33,286 nt of DNA from an uncultured Alistipes sp. (GTDB taxonomy: Bacteria; Bacteroidota; Bacteroidia; Bacteroidales; Rikenellaceae). The position numbers and the translations under genes were made by a program. The notes below the pieces were generated by a model. That model was given only the letters and a program-made list of their open reading frames with translations, was not told the origin of the DNA and did not search any database. The stretch spans positions 1-33,286 of the forward strand of contig CAJGDL010000003.1 of NCBI GenBank assembly GCA_904502075.1, in the 5' to 3' direction. Numbering within the stretch: position 1 is the first letter of the stretch; each line of letters opens with the position of its first letter. Positions 26,114-33,286 of the stretch are shown here, piece after piece.

Positions 26114-27454
26114 TTATTCACTCTTTTCGGGGGTTACAGCCTCCGATGAGCGGGGCTCGTTCGCGGGGGCATCCAGCGATGCTTTCTCGGAGTTCGGCTC
26201 CGATGCGCCCTCCTGCTGCGAGGGGTGTTCGGTCCCCTCCTTCACCTCACGCTTGGGGGTGCGGCGGGTGCGCGAACGCTTGGGCTTTGCGGGCTTCTCC
26301 TCAGCGTCGGTTGCGTGCTCTTGGCTGGCCTGCTCAGGTAGTACGGGCGACTCTTGGGGCGCATCCGTTGCCTCCGGCTCCGGAGTACTTGCCGGCTTTT
26401 CCTCTACGGCCTCTTTCTTGGCCTTCGGACGACGACGCGGACGACGCTCGCGGGGGGCTTCCGATTCCGTCGGTGCGGTCACCTTTTCGGGCTGCTCTGC
26501 CTGGGGCATCGCTACCTCCTCGGTTGGCTCCTTCCCCTCCGGATTTTCGCCCTTCTCCTGCTTGGCTCCGCGGGCGGGCTTTGCTCCCTTGCTTCGTTTC
26601 GGCTCCTTGGCCTTCTCGCCTTCGGTGGTGGGCTCGCTCTTCTCTGCCGGCTTTGCCTTTTTGGCTTTGGGGGCCGAGGGCTGGGGCTCGGTGTCCTGCT
26701 GATCCAGTTTGTCGAGCTTATCGAGCATGCGCAGGCAGGCCGAGTCAGTTACCGTTTGGGCCATGGTCTGAGCCGCATGTTGCTCCGACTCCTTCTTCGA
26801 GGTACCTCGGCCGTGCGAAACCTCCATGTCGTCGATGAAGATCGTCGAGAGGAAGTGGGTGGGCGAGGTGTGCTTCGTCACGAAACGAATCGTGTGGTGG
26901 TTCTTCTGACACCACTCGATCAGTCGGCTCTTGAAGTCGGTCTCCTCCTCCGAGAGCGAGTCCATATCCAGGAAATTGGCGTAGATGTAGTTGATCAGCA
27001 GGCGGTTCGTAAATTCGTAGCCCTGATCCAAATAGATGGCTCCGATCATCGCCTCGAAGGCATCGCCGTAGATGTGCTTTTGGGCCAGCGTGGCTCCGGC
27101 ATGTGCCACCAGGAATCGATCCAGGCCGATGCGCTCGGCAAGCATGTTGAGCGAGTGGCGCGAAACGATCTTCGAGCGCAGTTGGGTGAGGAATCCCTCG
27201 GTTTTGTCGGGGAATTCGATGTAGAGATAATCGGAGGTAACCGCTTCAATAATGGCATCGCCCAGGTACTCCAGGCGTTCGTTGTTCATTTGGCTGCCAT
27301 CGGGTAATACAAAAGAAGCTGACTTGTGAATCAAAGCCAGCTTGTAGAGTTCGATATTGTTCGGAATGAATCCAAACATATCGTCAATTTGTCTGTAATA
27401 CTCCTTGTCGCGGCCGAAATTGCGTCGCAAAGGACGCAGCAAAAAGTCAAACAC
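26114..27454 (-). CDS. rnc: Ribonuclease III with long disordered C-terminal tail
   Basis: The most likely start is GTG 27454 (MFDFLLRPLRRNFG), 25 nt after the fabF stop; the frame stays open 26 codons into fabF without family similarity. The 446 residues comprise the RNase III domain (about 20-165) with NNERLEYLGDAIIE (Glu59, Glu62, Asp66) and GDAFEAMIGAIYLD (Asp131, Glu134), so catalytic acids are intact. The double-stranded RNA-binding domain (about 173-240) follows: DFKSRLIEWCQ ... GRGTSKKESEQHAAQTM. Then ~190 residues of Pro/Glu/Lys-rich low-complexity sequence carry Arg-rich patches (RERRPRRRPKAKK, KPKRSRTRRTPKR). Most RNase III enzymes end at the binding domain. It processes rRNA precursors and structured mRNAs; the tail may bind RNA or partners (inference). 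Confidence 0.93.
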   Translation of the reverse strand: MFDFLLRPLRRNFGRDKEYYRQIDDMFGFIPNNIELYKLALIHKSASFVLPDGSQMNNERLEYLGDAIIEAVTSDYLYIEFPDKTEGFLTQLRSKIVSRHSLNMLAERIGLDRFLVAHAGATLAQKHIYGDAFEAMIGAIYLDQGYEFTNRLLINYIYANFLDMDSLSEEETDFKSRLIEWCQKNHHTIRFVTKHTSPTHFLSTIFIDDMEVSHGRGTSKKESEQHAAQTMAQTVTDSACLRMLDKLDKLDQQDTEPQPSAPKAKKAKPAEKSEPTTEGEKAKEPKRSKGAKPARGAKQEKGENPEGKEPTEEVAMPQAEQPEKVTAPTESEAPRERRPRRRPKAKKEAVEEKPASTPEPEATDAPQESPVLPEQASQEHATDAEEKPAKPKRSRTRRTPKREVKEGTEHPSQQEGASEPNSEKASLDAPANEPRSSEAVTPEKSE

Positions 27455-27479
27455 GGCTAAAACAAGTGTTAAAGGTTTG

Positions 27480-28733
27480 TTACTCTTCCACCTTACGCAG
27501 GATGACCGTCGAGTTGTGGCCACCAAAACCAAAGGTGTTGCTCAGTGCTACCTTCACGTCACGCTGCTGCGCCTTGCCGAGCGTCAGATTGAGCTTCGCG
27601 TCGATCTCGGGATCGAGGTTCTCGCAGTTGATCGTGGGGGGAACAATACCCTTCGTCAGTGCCATCACGCAAGCCAGTGCCTCGATGGCACCCGTGGCAC
27701 CCAACAGGTGACCGGTCATCGACTTGGTAGATGAAATGTTCATTTTGTAGGCGTGCTCACCAAAGAGCCCCTGTACGGCCTTCAGCTCGGCCACATCGCC
27801 CAGCGGCGTCGAGGTGCCGTGTACATTGATGTAGTCCACATCCTCGGGCTTCAGACCGGCATCTTTCAATGCCTCGCGCATGGCGATAATGGCACCCTTA
27901 CCCTCGGGGTGGGGAGCCGTGAAGTGGTGGGCGTCGGCCGAATTGCCACCACCGGCAAACTCGCAGTAGATCTTCGCACCGCGAGCCTTGGCGTGCTCAT
28001 ACTCCTCCAGGATGAAGGCACCGGCACCCTCGCCGATCACAAAGCCGTCGCGATCCTTGTCGAAGGGGCGCGATGCGTGCTGGGGATCGTCGTTGCGGGT
28101 CGAGATGGCCTGCATCGAGCCGAAACCGCCGACCGAAGGCTCGTTGACGGCGGCCTCCGAACCTCCCGTGATCATGATGTCGGCCTTGCCGTAGCGAATC
28201 TGGTTGAAGGCCTCCACCAAACCGTGGTTCGACGATGCACAAGCCGATACGGTGCAGTAGTTGGGGCCCATGAAACCATACTTGATGGAGATGTAGCCCG
28301 CAGCGATATCGGCGATCATGCGAGGAATAAAGAAGGGGCTAAACCGAGGGGTGTTTCCACCCTCGGCATAGCCCACGCACTCATCGAAGAGCGACTTAAG
28401 CCCTCCGATACCCGAACACCAAATCACACCGGCACGCTCTTTGTCTACCTGCTCCATGTCGAAGCCGGCATCTTGTACGGCCTGCTCGGCGGCGATCAGT
28501 GCATACTGTGCAAAGCGGTCGTATTTACGCACCTCTTTGCGATCGAAGTACTGGTTCGGGTCGTAATTTTTGATTTCGCAAGCGAACTTGGTCTTAAACT
28601 TTTCGGTATCGAAATGAGTGATGGGTGCGGCACCGCTAACGCCCTTTTCCAGATTGGAGAAGTACTCTTCAATGTTGTGTCCGAGCGGGTTAATTGTTCC
28701 AATACCCGTAATAACTACTCTTCTCTCTGCCAT
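27480..28733 (-). CDS. fabF: Beta-ketoacyl-ACP synthase II
   Basis: The 417-residue thiolase-fold enzyme elongates acyl-ACP with malonyl-ACP in fatty acid synthesis. The start RRVVITGIGTINPLGHN, the nucleophile loop VSACASSNHG with Cys165, HGTSTPLGD with His305, SMTGHLLGATGA with His342 and the C-terminal SNTFGFGGHNSTVI are all present, giving the Cys-His-His triad of FabF. It is preceded by acpP after 47 nt and followed by rnc, the classical acpP-fabF-rnc order. Confidence 0.98.
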   Translation of the reverse strand: MAERRVVITGIGTINPLGHNIEEYFSNLEKGVSGAAPITHFDTEKFKTKFACEIKNYDPNQYFDRKEVRKYDRFAQYALIAAEQAVQDAGFDMEQVDKERAGVIWCSGIGGLKSLFDECVGYAEGGNTPRFSPFFIPRMIADIAAGYISIKYGFMGPNYCTVSACASSNHGLVEAFNQIRYGKADIMITGGSEAAVNEPSVGGFGSMQAISTRNDDPQHASRPFDKDRDGFVIGEGAGAFILEEYEHAKARGAKIYCEFAGGGNSADAHHFTAPHPEGKGAIIAMREALKDAGLKPEDVDYINVHGTSTPLGDVAELKAVQGLFGEHAYKMNISSTKSMTGHLLGATGAIEALACVMALTKGIVPPTINCENLDPEIDAKLNLTLGKAQQRDVKVALSNTFGFGGHNSTVILRKVEE

Positions 28734-28780
28734 AAATTTATCGATTTGGTTCTACCTGCAAATAAATGATTCTTTTAAAA

Positions 28781-29017
28781 TTATTTCTTGTGCTCCTCGA
28801 TGTAGTTGATGGCATCACCTACGGTAGCAATCTTCTCAGCGTCCTCGTCGGGGATCTGAATATCGAAGGCCTTCTCGAACTCCATGATGAGCTCTACGGT
28901 ATCCAACGAATCAGCACCCAGGTGGTTGGTGAAGCTGGCCTCAGCCACTACCTCCGACTCCTTAACGCCCAACTTGTCAACGATGATCTCGACAACTTTC
29001 GACTGTACTTCTGACAT
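28781..29017 (-). CDS. acpP: Acyl carrier protein
   Basis: The 78-residue acidic four-helix protein carries the phosphopantetheine attachment motif GADSLDTVELIM with Ser37. It shuttles acyl intermediates for FabF, encoded directly downstream. Length, helix pattern and high Glu/Asp content are standard. It opens the acpP-fabF-rnc-radC operon, with the promoter at 29149-29182 and an AT-rich leader of about 125 nt. Confidence 0.98.
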   Translation of the reverse strand: MSEVQSKVVEIIVDKLGVKESEVVAEASFTNHLGADSLDTVELIMEFEKAFDIQIPDEDAEKIATVGDAINYIEEHKK

Positions 29018-29142
29018 AACTTTAAATTTTTTAGTTAAACAAAATGTAAAATAGTATTTCTTTTCCTATCTTTTTCTTTCACGAAAACCTTCGAAGCGGC
29101 GAATAAAACTTTTTTTACCATTCTTCGCATTTTTTCGTTAAT

Positions 29143-29177
29143 TTTGGGCAAAAGTAACACTTTTTTTTTTACTTTTG
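29143..29177 (+). promoter_or_regulatory. pepE: Probable promoter of pepE
   Basis: TACTTTTG at 29170-29177 with TTTG at 29143-29146 (23-nt spacer). It overlaps the divergent acpP promoter almost symmetrically, around a run of T. Confidence 0.45.
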
Positions 29178-29182
29178 ACAAA
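29149..29182 (-). promoter_or_regulatory. acpP: Probable promoter of acpP operon
   Basis: On the minus strand TACTTTTG (29156-29149) matches TAnnTTTG. The nearest TTTG upstream (29182-29179) leaves a 22-nt spacer, slightly long. Confidence 0.5.
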
Positions 29183-29247
29183 ACAAAGGAAGAAAATATT
29201 CGTAAAAAATTTAATAAATAACTTAATTGACTAACAACCAATCTATT

Positions 29248-29949
29248 ATGAATTTATTACTTATTTCCAACTCTACGAATGCCGGAGAACCCTATCTGCA
29301 GTATCCGATGGCCGAGATCGCCAAGACCCTGGCCGGTGTGAAAGAGGTGGTCTTCATCCCCTATGCTGCCGTAACCTTCTCCTATGCCGAGTATGAGAAA
29401 AAGGTGCAGGAGCGTTTTGCCGAGATCGGCATCCGTGTGCGTTCGATTCACCGCTCGCCCAACCCCCGCATCATGATCCGCCACGCGGAGGCCATCTGTA
29501 TCGGTGGCGGCAATACCTTTGCCCTGCTTAAGAAGATGCAGGAGCAGAAACTCATGAGTGCCATTCTGCGCCGCCTGGAGGCCGGTGTTCCCTATGTGGG
29601 TTGGTCGGCCGGCAGCAATGTCTGCGCCCCGACAATCTGCACCACCAACGATATGCCGATCGTGGAGCCCGAATCCTTCTCGGCCATTGGTGCGGTGAAG
29701 TTCCAAATCAATCCCCACTACTTGGATGCCAACCCCGAGGGCCACGCCGGTGAGACCCGCGAGCAGCGCATCCTGGAGTATATCGAGGCCAATCCGCGTC
29801 GCTATGTCGTAGGCCTCAGAGAGGGTTGCATGTTGCGCTATCAGGAGGGCAAACTCACGTTGATTGGCCCCAAGCCCCTGCGTATCTTTAAGAAAGGACA
29901 GCCTATCCGTGAGTTGACTCCGGCAGACGACCTCTCTTTCTTGTTATAA
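29248..29949 (+). CDS. pepE: Dipeptidase E (alpha-aspartyl dipeptidase, family S51)
   Basis: Start at ATG 29248 (MNLLLISNSTNAGEPYL), where the family begins. The 233-residue cytoplasmic serine peptidase cleaves Asp-X dipeptides. Visible are EAICIGGGNTFALL (81-94), the nucleophile elbow VGWSAGSNV with Ser120, TTNDMP with Asp135 and INPHYLD with His157, the same numbers as in the E. coli enzyme. Nothing is missing. yraN follows after 17 nt and is probably co-transcribed. Confidence 0.96.
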   Translation: MNLLLISNSTNAGEPYLQYPMAEIAKTLAGVKEVVFIPYAAVTFSYAEYEKKVQERFAEIGIRVRSIHRSPNPRIMIRHAEAICIGGGNTFALLKKMQEQKLMSAILRRLEAGVPYVGWSAGSNVCAPTICTTNDMPIVEPESFSAIGAVKFQINPHYLDANPEGHAGETREQRILEYIEANPRRYVVGLREGCMLRYQEGKLTLIGPKPLRIFKKGQPIRELTPADDLSFLL

Positions 29950-29966
29950 GAAATAGGAGTTGTGCC

Positions 29967-30332
29967 ATGGGACTCACCCAACAGATTGGCCAACGAGCCG
30001 AAGATGCCGCCGTAGATTATCTGCGGCGGCATGGCTTCTTAATTCGCGAGCGCAACTGGCGAAACGGTCGCTACGAGATTGACATCATTGCCCAACGCTG
30101 GGACGAGATCCACTTCGTGGAGGTGAAGAGCCGCAAGACGGGTGGATGGTCTACTCCCGAGCAGGCGATCGATGAACATAAGTTTCGCTCGTTGAAGCGT
30201 GCCGCTTCGTTCTACTTGGCCCTACATCATGCCGTGGAGGAGCCCTTTTTCGATCTGATGGCCGTGGAGACCCTTCCTAACGGGGAGCTCGAGTTGCGCT
30301 TTGTGGAGGATGCCATGCAGAGTCATTGGTGA
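29967..30332 (+). CDS. yraN: YraN/UPF0102 family nuclease-like protein
   Basis: The 121-residue protein has the UPF0102 pattern: GQRAEDAAVDYLRRHGF (8-24), RNWRNGRYEIDIIAQ with Glu37 and Asp39, and IHFVEVKSRKTG with Glu52 and Lys54, matching the E-x-D ... ExK core of a restriction-endonuclease-like fold. The family is widespread and conserved but its role is not firmly known; links to recombination or replication are proposed. It sits between pepE and waaA; waaA has its own promoter. Confidence 0.93.
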   Translation: MGLTQQIGQRAEDAAVDYLRRHGFLIRERNWRNGRYEIDIIAQRWDEIHFVEVKSRKTGGWSTPEQAIDEHKFRSLKRAASFYLALHHAVEEPFFDLMAVETLPNGELELRFVEDAMQSHW

Positions 30333-30369
30333 TTGGAGGAGAGGGCAAAAGGGGTGAAAAACCAAGAAT

Positions 30370-30400
30370 TTTGCAGATCCGACAAAATGTACTATCTTTG
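30370..30400 (+). promoter_or_regulatory. waaA: Promoter of waaA (TTTG-N19-TATCTTTG)
   Basis: TTTG at 30370-30373 and TATCTTTG at 30393-30400 with exactly 19 nt between: the best consensus Bacteroidetes promoter in the window. The ATG follows 29 nt later. Confidence 0.8.
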
Positions 30401-30429
30401 TCCATTCGAACAAGCATAGACTACTACTC

Positions 30430-31662
30430 ATGATGTGGATTTACAACACGGGGCTTCGTCTCTACCGCTTTCTTGTTGCGGCCATCTCTCCATGGCACGA
30501 AAAGGCACACAAGTGGAGAGCCGGACGCAAGAAACTCCTTAAACGCATGGCTGCCACCATTGCGCCCGGAGAACCTATTGTCTGGATTCACGCCTCGTCG
30601 TTGGGTGAGTTCGAGCAGGGACGCCCGATTATTGAGGCGTTGCGTCGCGAGCACCCCGAATACAAAATTCTGCTCACCTTCTTTTCGCCTTCGGGCTACG
30701 AAATTCGCAAGAATTACCCGGGAGCCGACTACATCTTCTACCTGCCGATCGACACCCCCAACAACGCCCGTTGTTTCTTGGAGATCGTAAAACCCGAAAT
30801 CGCCATCTTTGTCAAGTACGAGTATTGGCTCAACCTGCTTTCCGGCTTGGAGAAGATGCAGACCCGCACCTTCATTGTCTCGGCCATCTTCCGTCGCAAT
30901 TCGATCTTCTTTAAGTGGTATGGTTGGCGTTGGCGCAGGGCTTTGAAGGCCTTCGAGACCCTCTTTGTGCAGAATGCCGAGTCGAAGGAGTTGTTGGCCG
31001 AGTTGGGCTTCCACAATGTGGTGGTGGCCGGTGATACGCGCTTCGACCGCGTGGCCGATATTGCCAAGGCGGCCAAGAAAATCGACCTCGTGGAGCGTTT
31101 CAAAGGGACAAGTTCCCTCTTTGTGGCAGGATCGACTTGGGGACCCGATGAGGAGTTGCTTGTCGAATTGATGAATCAGTATCCCGAGATCAAATTTGTC
31201 GTCGCACCCCACGAAATGGAGCGTCCGCGTATCGAGAAGTTGCTCTCGGCTTGTCGTGGAGGGGCTATCTGCTACACGCAGTGCAACGAGCGCACCCGCC
31301 TGGATAATTGCCAACTGCTGATCCTCGATACGATGGGTATGCTCTCCTCGGTCTATGGCTATGCCGATTGGGCCTACATCGGCGGTGGCTTCGGAGTGGG
31401 GATTCATAATACGTTGGAGGCGGCCACCTTCGGTCTGCCGATCGCCTTTGGCCCCAACTACCAGAAGTTCAAGGAGGCCCGCGATATGATCGCTTTGGGG
31501 GCTGCCACCTCCATCGCTTCGGCCGAGGAGCTCCAGGCTTGGTTTGCCCCGCTGCACAAGAACGAGGAGGAGCGTCTGCGTGTGGCGCGTATCGCCAAGG
31601 AGTACACCTTACAAAATCAGGGTGCCACCCAGACGATTCTTCGTACCCTCTTCAAAGAGTAG
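30430..31662 (+). CDS. waaA: 3-deoxy-D-manno-octulosonic acid transferase
   Basis: The 410-residue GT-B glycosyltransferase adds Kdo to lipid A precursor at the inner membrane. N-terminal membrane-associated residues (MMWIYNTGLRLYRFLVA) precede IVWIHASSLGEFEQGRP (50-66) with the catalytic Glu, LLTFFSPSGYEIRKNY, KPEIAIFVKYEYW, VSAIFR, FLFVQN-type segments, VVAGDTRFDR, and the C-terminal nucleotide-binding half with AGSTWGPDEELL, VVAPHEM and GGGFGVGIHNTLEAATFGLPIAFG. Start is ATG 30430 or the next ATG. It has its own strong promoter and a strong terminator, so it is probably monocistronic. Confidence 0.96.
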   Translation: MMWIYNTGLRLYRFLVAAISPWHEKAHKWRAGRKKLLKRMAATIAPGEPIVWIHASSLGEFEQGRPIIEALRREHPEYKILLTFFSPSGYEIRKNYPGADYIFYLPIDTPNNARCFLEIVKPEIAIFVKYEYWLNLLSGLEKMQTRTFIVSAIFRRNSIFFKWYGWRWRRALKAFETLFVQNAESKELLAELGFHNVVVAGDTRFDRVADIAKAAKKIDLVERFKGTSSLFVAGSTWGPDEELLVELMNQYPEIKFVVAPHEMERPRIEKLLSACRGGAICYTQCNERTRLDNCQLLILDTMGMLSSVYGYADWAYIGGGFGVGIHNTLEAATFGLPIAFGPNYQKFKEARDMIALGAATSIASAEELQAWFAPLHKNEEERLRVARIAKEYTLQNQGATQTILRTLFKE

Positions 31663-31688
31663 CGCAGTTGTCGCCATTTTGGGAGGAG

Positions 31689-31738
31689 AAACAAAGAGAA
31701 AGAGTTGCCAATTGGCAACTCTTTCTCTTTGTGTTTTG
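31689..31738. terminator. Bidirectional terminator between waaA and the FtsB-like gene
   Basis: A perfect 19-bp stem (31691-31709 with 31714-31732, loop AATT), with TGTTTT after it on the plus strand. On the minus strand TTTCTCC follows. It lies between two converging genes. Confidence 0.85.
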
Positions 31739-31753
31739 GTTGGTCGTGCGCCT

Positions 31754-32026
31754 CTACTTCAGGATGAAGACCTTTTCGTCGCGGCGTTGCATGTGGAATC
31801 GTTCGCGGGCGTACTCTTCGAGGTAGTCGTCGTAGCGCAACTGTTCGATCAGCGTACTGTCAGCCTCGATCTCTTTGCGGTATCCCTCCCCCTCGCGTTC
31901 AAGGGCTGCGAGGCGGCGCGAGGATTTCCAGATGTGTGCCAGGTTACGCAACACCACAAAGGAGGTGAAGCCTACGACGATGCAGGTCAGTACCACCCAA
32001 AGGGGTTTCGTGAGTTTCGAGGCCAC
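31754..32026 (-). CDS. FtsB/DivIC-like septum formation protein
   Basis: The 90-residue protein is a bitopic membrane protein: a short basic cytoplasmic N-terminus, one membrane helix (about 9-27, WVVLTCIVVGFTSFVVL), then a coiled coil (about 30-65) and YDDYLEEYARERFHMQRRDEKVFIL, the typical FtsB/DivIC ending where the E-x-x-AR-E-x-F/L-x-M-x-x-x-x-E pattern is seen. It probably joins the FtsQLB-type divisome complex. The start codon appears to be GTG at 32026-32024, 14 nt after hpt, with which it is likely co-transcribed. Confidence 0.88.
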   Translation of the reverse strand: MASKLTKPLWVVLTCIVVGFTSFVVLRNLAHIWKSSRRLAALEREGEGYRKEIEADSTLIEQLRYDDYLEEYARERFHMQRRDEKVFILK

Positions 32027-32040
32027 GCGTTTATCCCTGA

Positions 32041-32583
32041 TTACTCGGTTACCACATAGACATCCTTCAGGTTACGACCCAGCTGGTCGTAGTCCAGGCC
32101 ATAGCCCACGATGAACTCGTTACCGATCTCCAGGGCGCGGTAGCGAATGGGGTAGGGCTGCGAGTAGGAGGCAGGCTTGAAGAAGAGGGTGCAGACCTCG
32201 ACGCTGGCGGCGTTGTGTTTCTTGAGCTCCTCGAGCATGTGAGCAATGCTTCGTCCCGTATCGACGATGTCCTCCACGACGATCACATGGCGTCCGGCGA
32301 TGTCGTTGTTCAGGCCGATCAGGCACGACACTTCGCCCGTGGAACAGGTGCCCTCGTAGGAGGCGAGTTTGACGAACGAGAGTTCGCTGTTGAACTCGAT
32401 CTTCTTCATTAGGTCGCTCATAAACATGAACGAACCGTTCAACACACCCAGAAAGAGGGGTGTCTGCTTATCGGCATAGTCGCGGTTGATCTGCTCGGCT
32501 ACGACCGATACGGCCTGGTCGATCTCCTCGGCGGGGATCATCACACGAAAGGTGCGATCGTTGAGCTTGACGGTATTCTTCAT
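32041..32583 (-). CDS. hpt: Hypoxanthine phosphoribosyltransferase
   Basis: The 180-residue enzyme salvages hypoxanthine (and guanine) to IMP/GMP using PRPP, in the cytoplasm. Visible are PLFLGVLNGSFMFMSDL (42-58), the flexible-loop part VKLASYEG, the PRPP-binding signature VIVVEDIVDTGRS (100-112) and the purine-binding end FIVGYGLDYDQLGRNL. Length is normal. It is transcribed from a -7 box in the 58-nt gap after thiL and leads into the FtsB-like gene. Confidence 0.96.
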   Translation of the reverse strand: MKNTVKLNDRTFRVMIPAEEIDQAVSVVAEQINRDYADKQTPLFLGVLNGSFMFMSDLMKKIEFNSELSFVKLASYEGTCSTGEVSCLIGLNNDIAGRHVIVVEDIVDTGRSIAHMLEELKKHNAASVEVCTLFFKPASYSQPYPIRYRALEIGNEFIVGYGLDYDQLGRNLKDVYVVTE

Positions 32584-32610
32584 CGCTGTATTTTTGTTTC
32601 TACAAGTCTA

Positions 32611-32618
32611 CAAATGTA
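32611..32618 (-). promoter_or_regulatory. hpt: -7 box (TACATTTG) of hpt
   Basis: A perfect TAnnTTTG on the minus strand 27 nt before the hpt ATG. No clear TTTG at -33; the region upstream overlaps the thiL stop codon. Confidence 0.5.
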
Positions 32619-32641
32619 CGAAAAAATAGTTAGGTTTTACA

Positions 32642-33286
32642 CTAATAGTGTCGAAAACCTTGCCAATTTCCTCTTTCGGGGGCATTATTGCGCAGCCAGA
32701 GGAGTTTTTCCGGCTCCGAGGTGATGCGACCGATGGGGTAGAGCGGGGTGTGGAAGGTGGCTTGGTAGGCGGCAGCCACACGCTCGAAGGCTTCCGAGGC
32801 CACCGTCAGCAGGAGTTTATACTCTTCGCCACCCGAGAGGGCGGTCTCAAGGTCGGAGCCTGCCGCTACGGGAATCTTCGTCAACTCCACCTCGGCCCCC
32901 ACCTGTGAGGCCTTTAAGATGTGGCGAAGGTCGCCGGCCAGACCATCCGAGAGATCCATCATGGCGTGTACGGCGGGCTCTTTCCCAAGCCAAATACCCT
33001 CCTTGATTTGGGCCGAGGGGAGTTTGTGGGCGCGGGCGAGCGGGGTGTCGTAGCGGCCGGCTAAGATCTCGCGAAGTCCCGCTCCCGAGGCTCCGAGCTC
33101 TCCGCAGAGGCAGATGATGTCGCCGACTTGGGCATCGCGGCGGCGCTTCAGACAATTTTCAGGCCCTCGGCCGAGGGCGGTTACATTGATGGTGATGTCG
33201 CGCTCCGAGGCGGTTGTGTCGCCACCGATCAGTGCCACTCCGGCCTTTTGCGAGGCTTCGAGATAGTCCTTCATGAAGCGTTCGGC
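32642..33286 (-). CDS. thiL: Thiamine-monophosphate kinase, C-terminal part (5' end outside window)
   Basis: The frame continues through the right end of the window; about 214 C-terminal residues are present. ThiL phosphorylates thiamine monophosphate to the pyrophosphate cofactor. It belongs to the PurM/ThiL ATP-binding superfamily, visible in ALIGGDTTAS with the metal-binding Asp, NVTALGRGP, GDIICLCGELGASGAGL, MMDLSDGLAGDLRHI (the second Asp-rich motif), PVAAGSDLETALSGGEEYKLL and PIGRITSEP. The N-terminal glycine/ATP segment lies outside. It is upstream of hpt, with a separate -7 box between them. Confidence 0.94.
   Translation of the reverse strand, partial: AERFMKDYLEASQKAGVALIGGDTTASERDITINVTALGRGPENCLKRRRDAQVGDIICLCGELGASGAGLREILAGRYDTPLARAHKLPSAQIKEGIWLGKEPAVHAMMDLSDGLAGDLRHILKASQVGAEVELTKIPVAAGSDLETALSGGEEYKLLLTVASEAFERVAAAYQATFHTPLYPIGRITSEPEKLLWLRNNAPERGNWQGFRHY

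Noticed and set aside
1..33286. CRISPR array, prophage, insertion sequence with transposase, or toxin-antitoxin pair
   Set aside because: No regularly spaced repeats, transposase or integrase genes, phage structural genes or small paired toxin genes are seen; the repeats present are palindromes, one leader duplication and tRNA 3'-end copies.

Overview
The window reads as chromosomal DNA of a Bacteroidales bacterium, most likely a Rikenellaceae/Alistipes-like gut commensal. Evidence: the gene set (Omp28-type and DUF6029 envelope proteins, GSCFA protein, HU-CCDC81/SPOR protein, carboxyspermidine dehydrogenase), secreted proteins ending in aromatic beta-barrel strands, near absence of Shine-Dalgarno sequences, and Bacteroidetes -7 boxes (TAnnTTTG, often TATCTTTG), several with a TTTG -33 box 19-20 nt upstream. 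Coding DNA is moderately GC-rich with frequent TCG serine codons; intergenic DNA is AT-rich. The genus is inference.

Layout. 1-340 is the 3' end of typA. 341-1082 is non-coding and full of palindromes. 1083-7863 (minus) is an envelope block: a Cys-rich lipoprotein, then TlpA-like thioredoxin, DUF6029 beta-barrel and Omp28-like lipoprotein. 8472-8906 is rpiB, followed by a second palindrome-rich stretch. 9415-10518 (minus) is a GIY-YIG protein plus ispE. 10571-15036 (plus) is GSCFA protein, a PafA-like phosphatase with a lost metal site, sufE, a DUF59 Fe-S assembly gene and a short DUF2851 gene. 15164-18582 (minus) is lgt, a SPOR protein, gtrA-like and ruvB. 18649-20373 (minus) is an S24-type regulator plus histidine kinase. 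20416-23257 holds tRNA-Arg(CCG), a long structured leader, carboxyspermidine dehydrogenase and tRNA-Lys(UUU) with repeated copies of its 3' end. htpG (23258-25315) sits behind a textbook sigma-54 promoter. 25461-29017 (minus) is acpP-fabF-rnc-radC. 29248-31662 (plus) is pepE, yraN and waaA. 31754 to the end (minus) is a FtsB/DivIC-like gene, hpt and the 3' part of thiL.

Most of the window is housekeeping. The most unusual content is: (1) a thiol-redox envelope operon in which all three products carry a cysteine pair; (2) a family of small hairpin elements with compensatory base changes, in two intergenic clusters, plus a separate four-way-junction element; (3) a PafA-family protein lacking most metal ligands; (4) a structured leader followed by a 48-bp duplication before the polyamine gene; (5) two extra copies of the tRNA-Lys 3' end; (6) a sigma-54 promoter with an adjoining palindrome before htpG. 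Functions for items 1, 2 and 4 are inferred, not shown.
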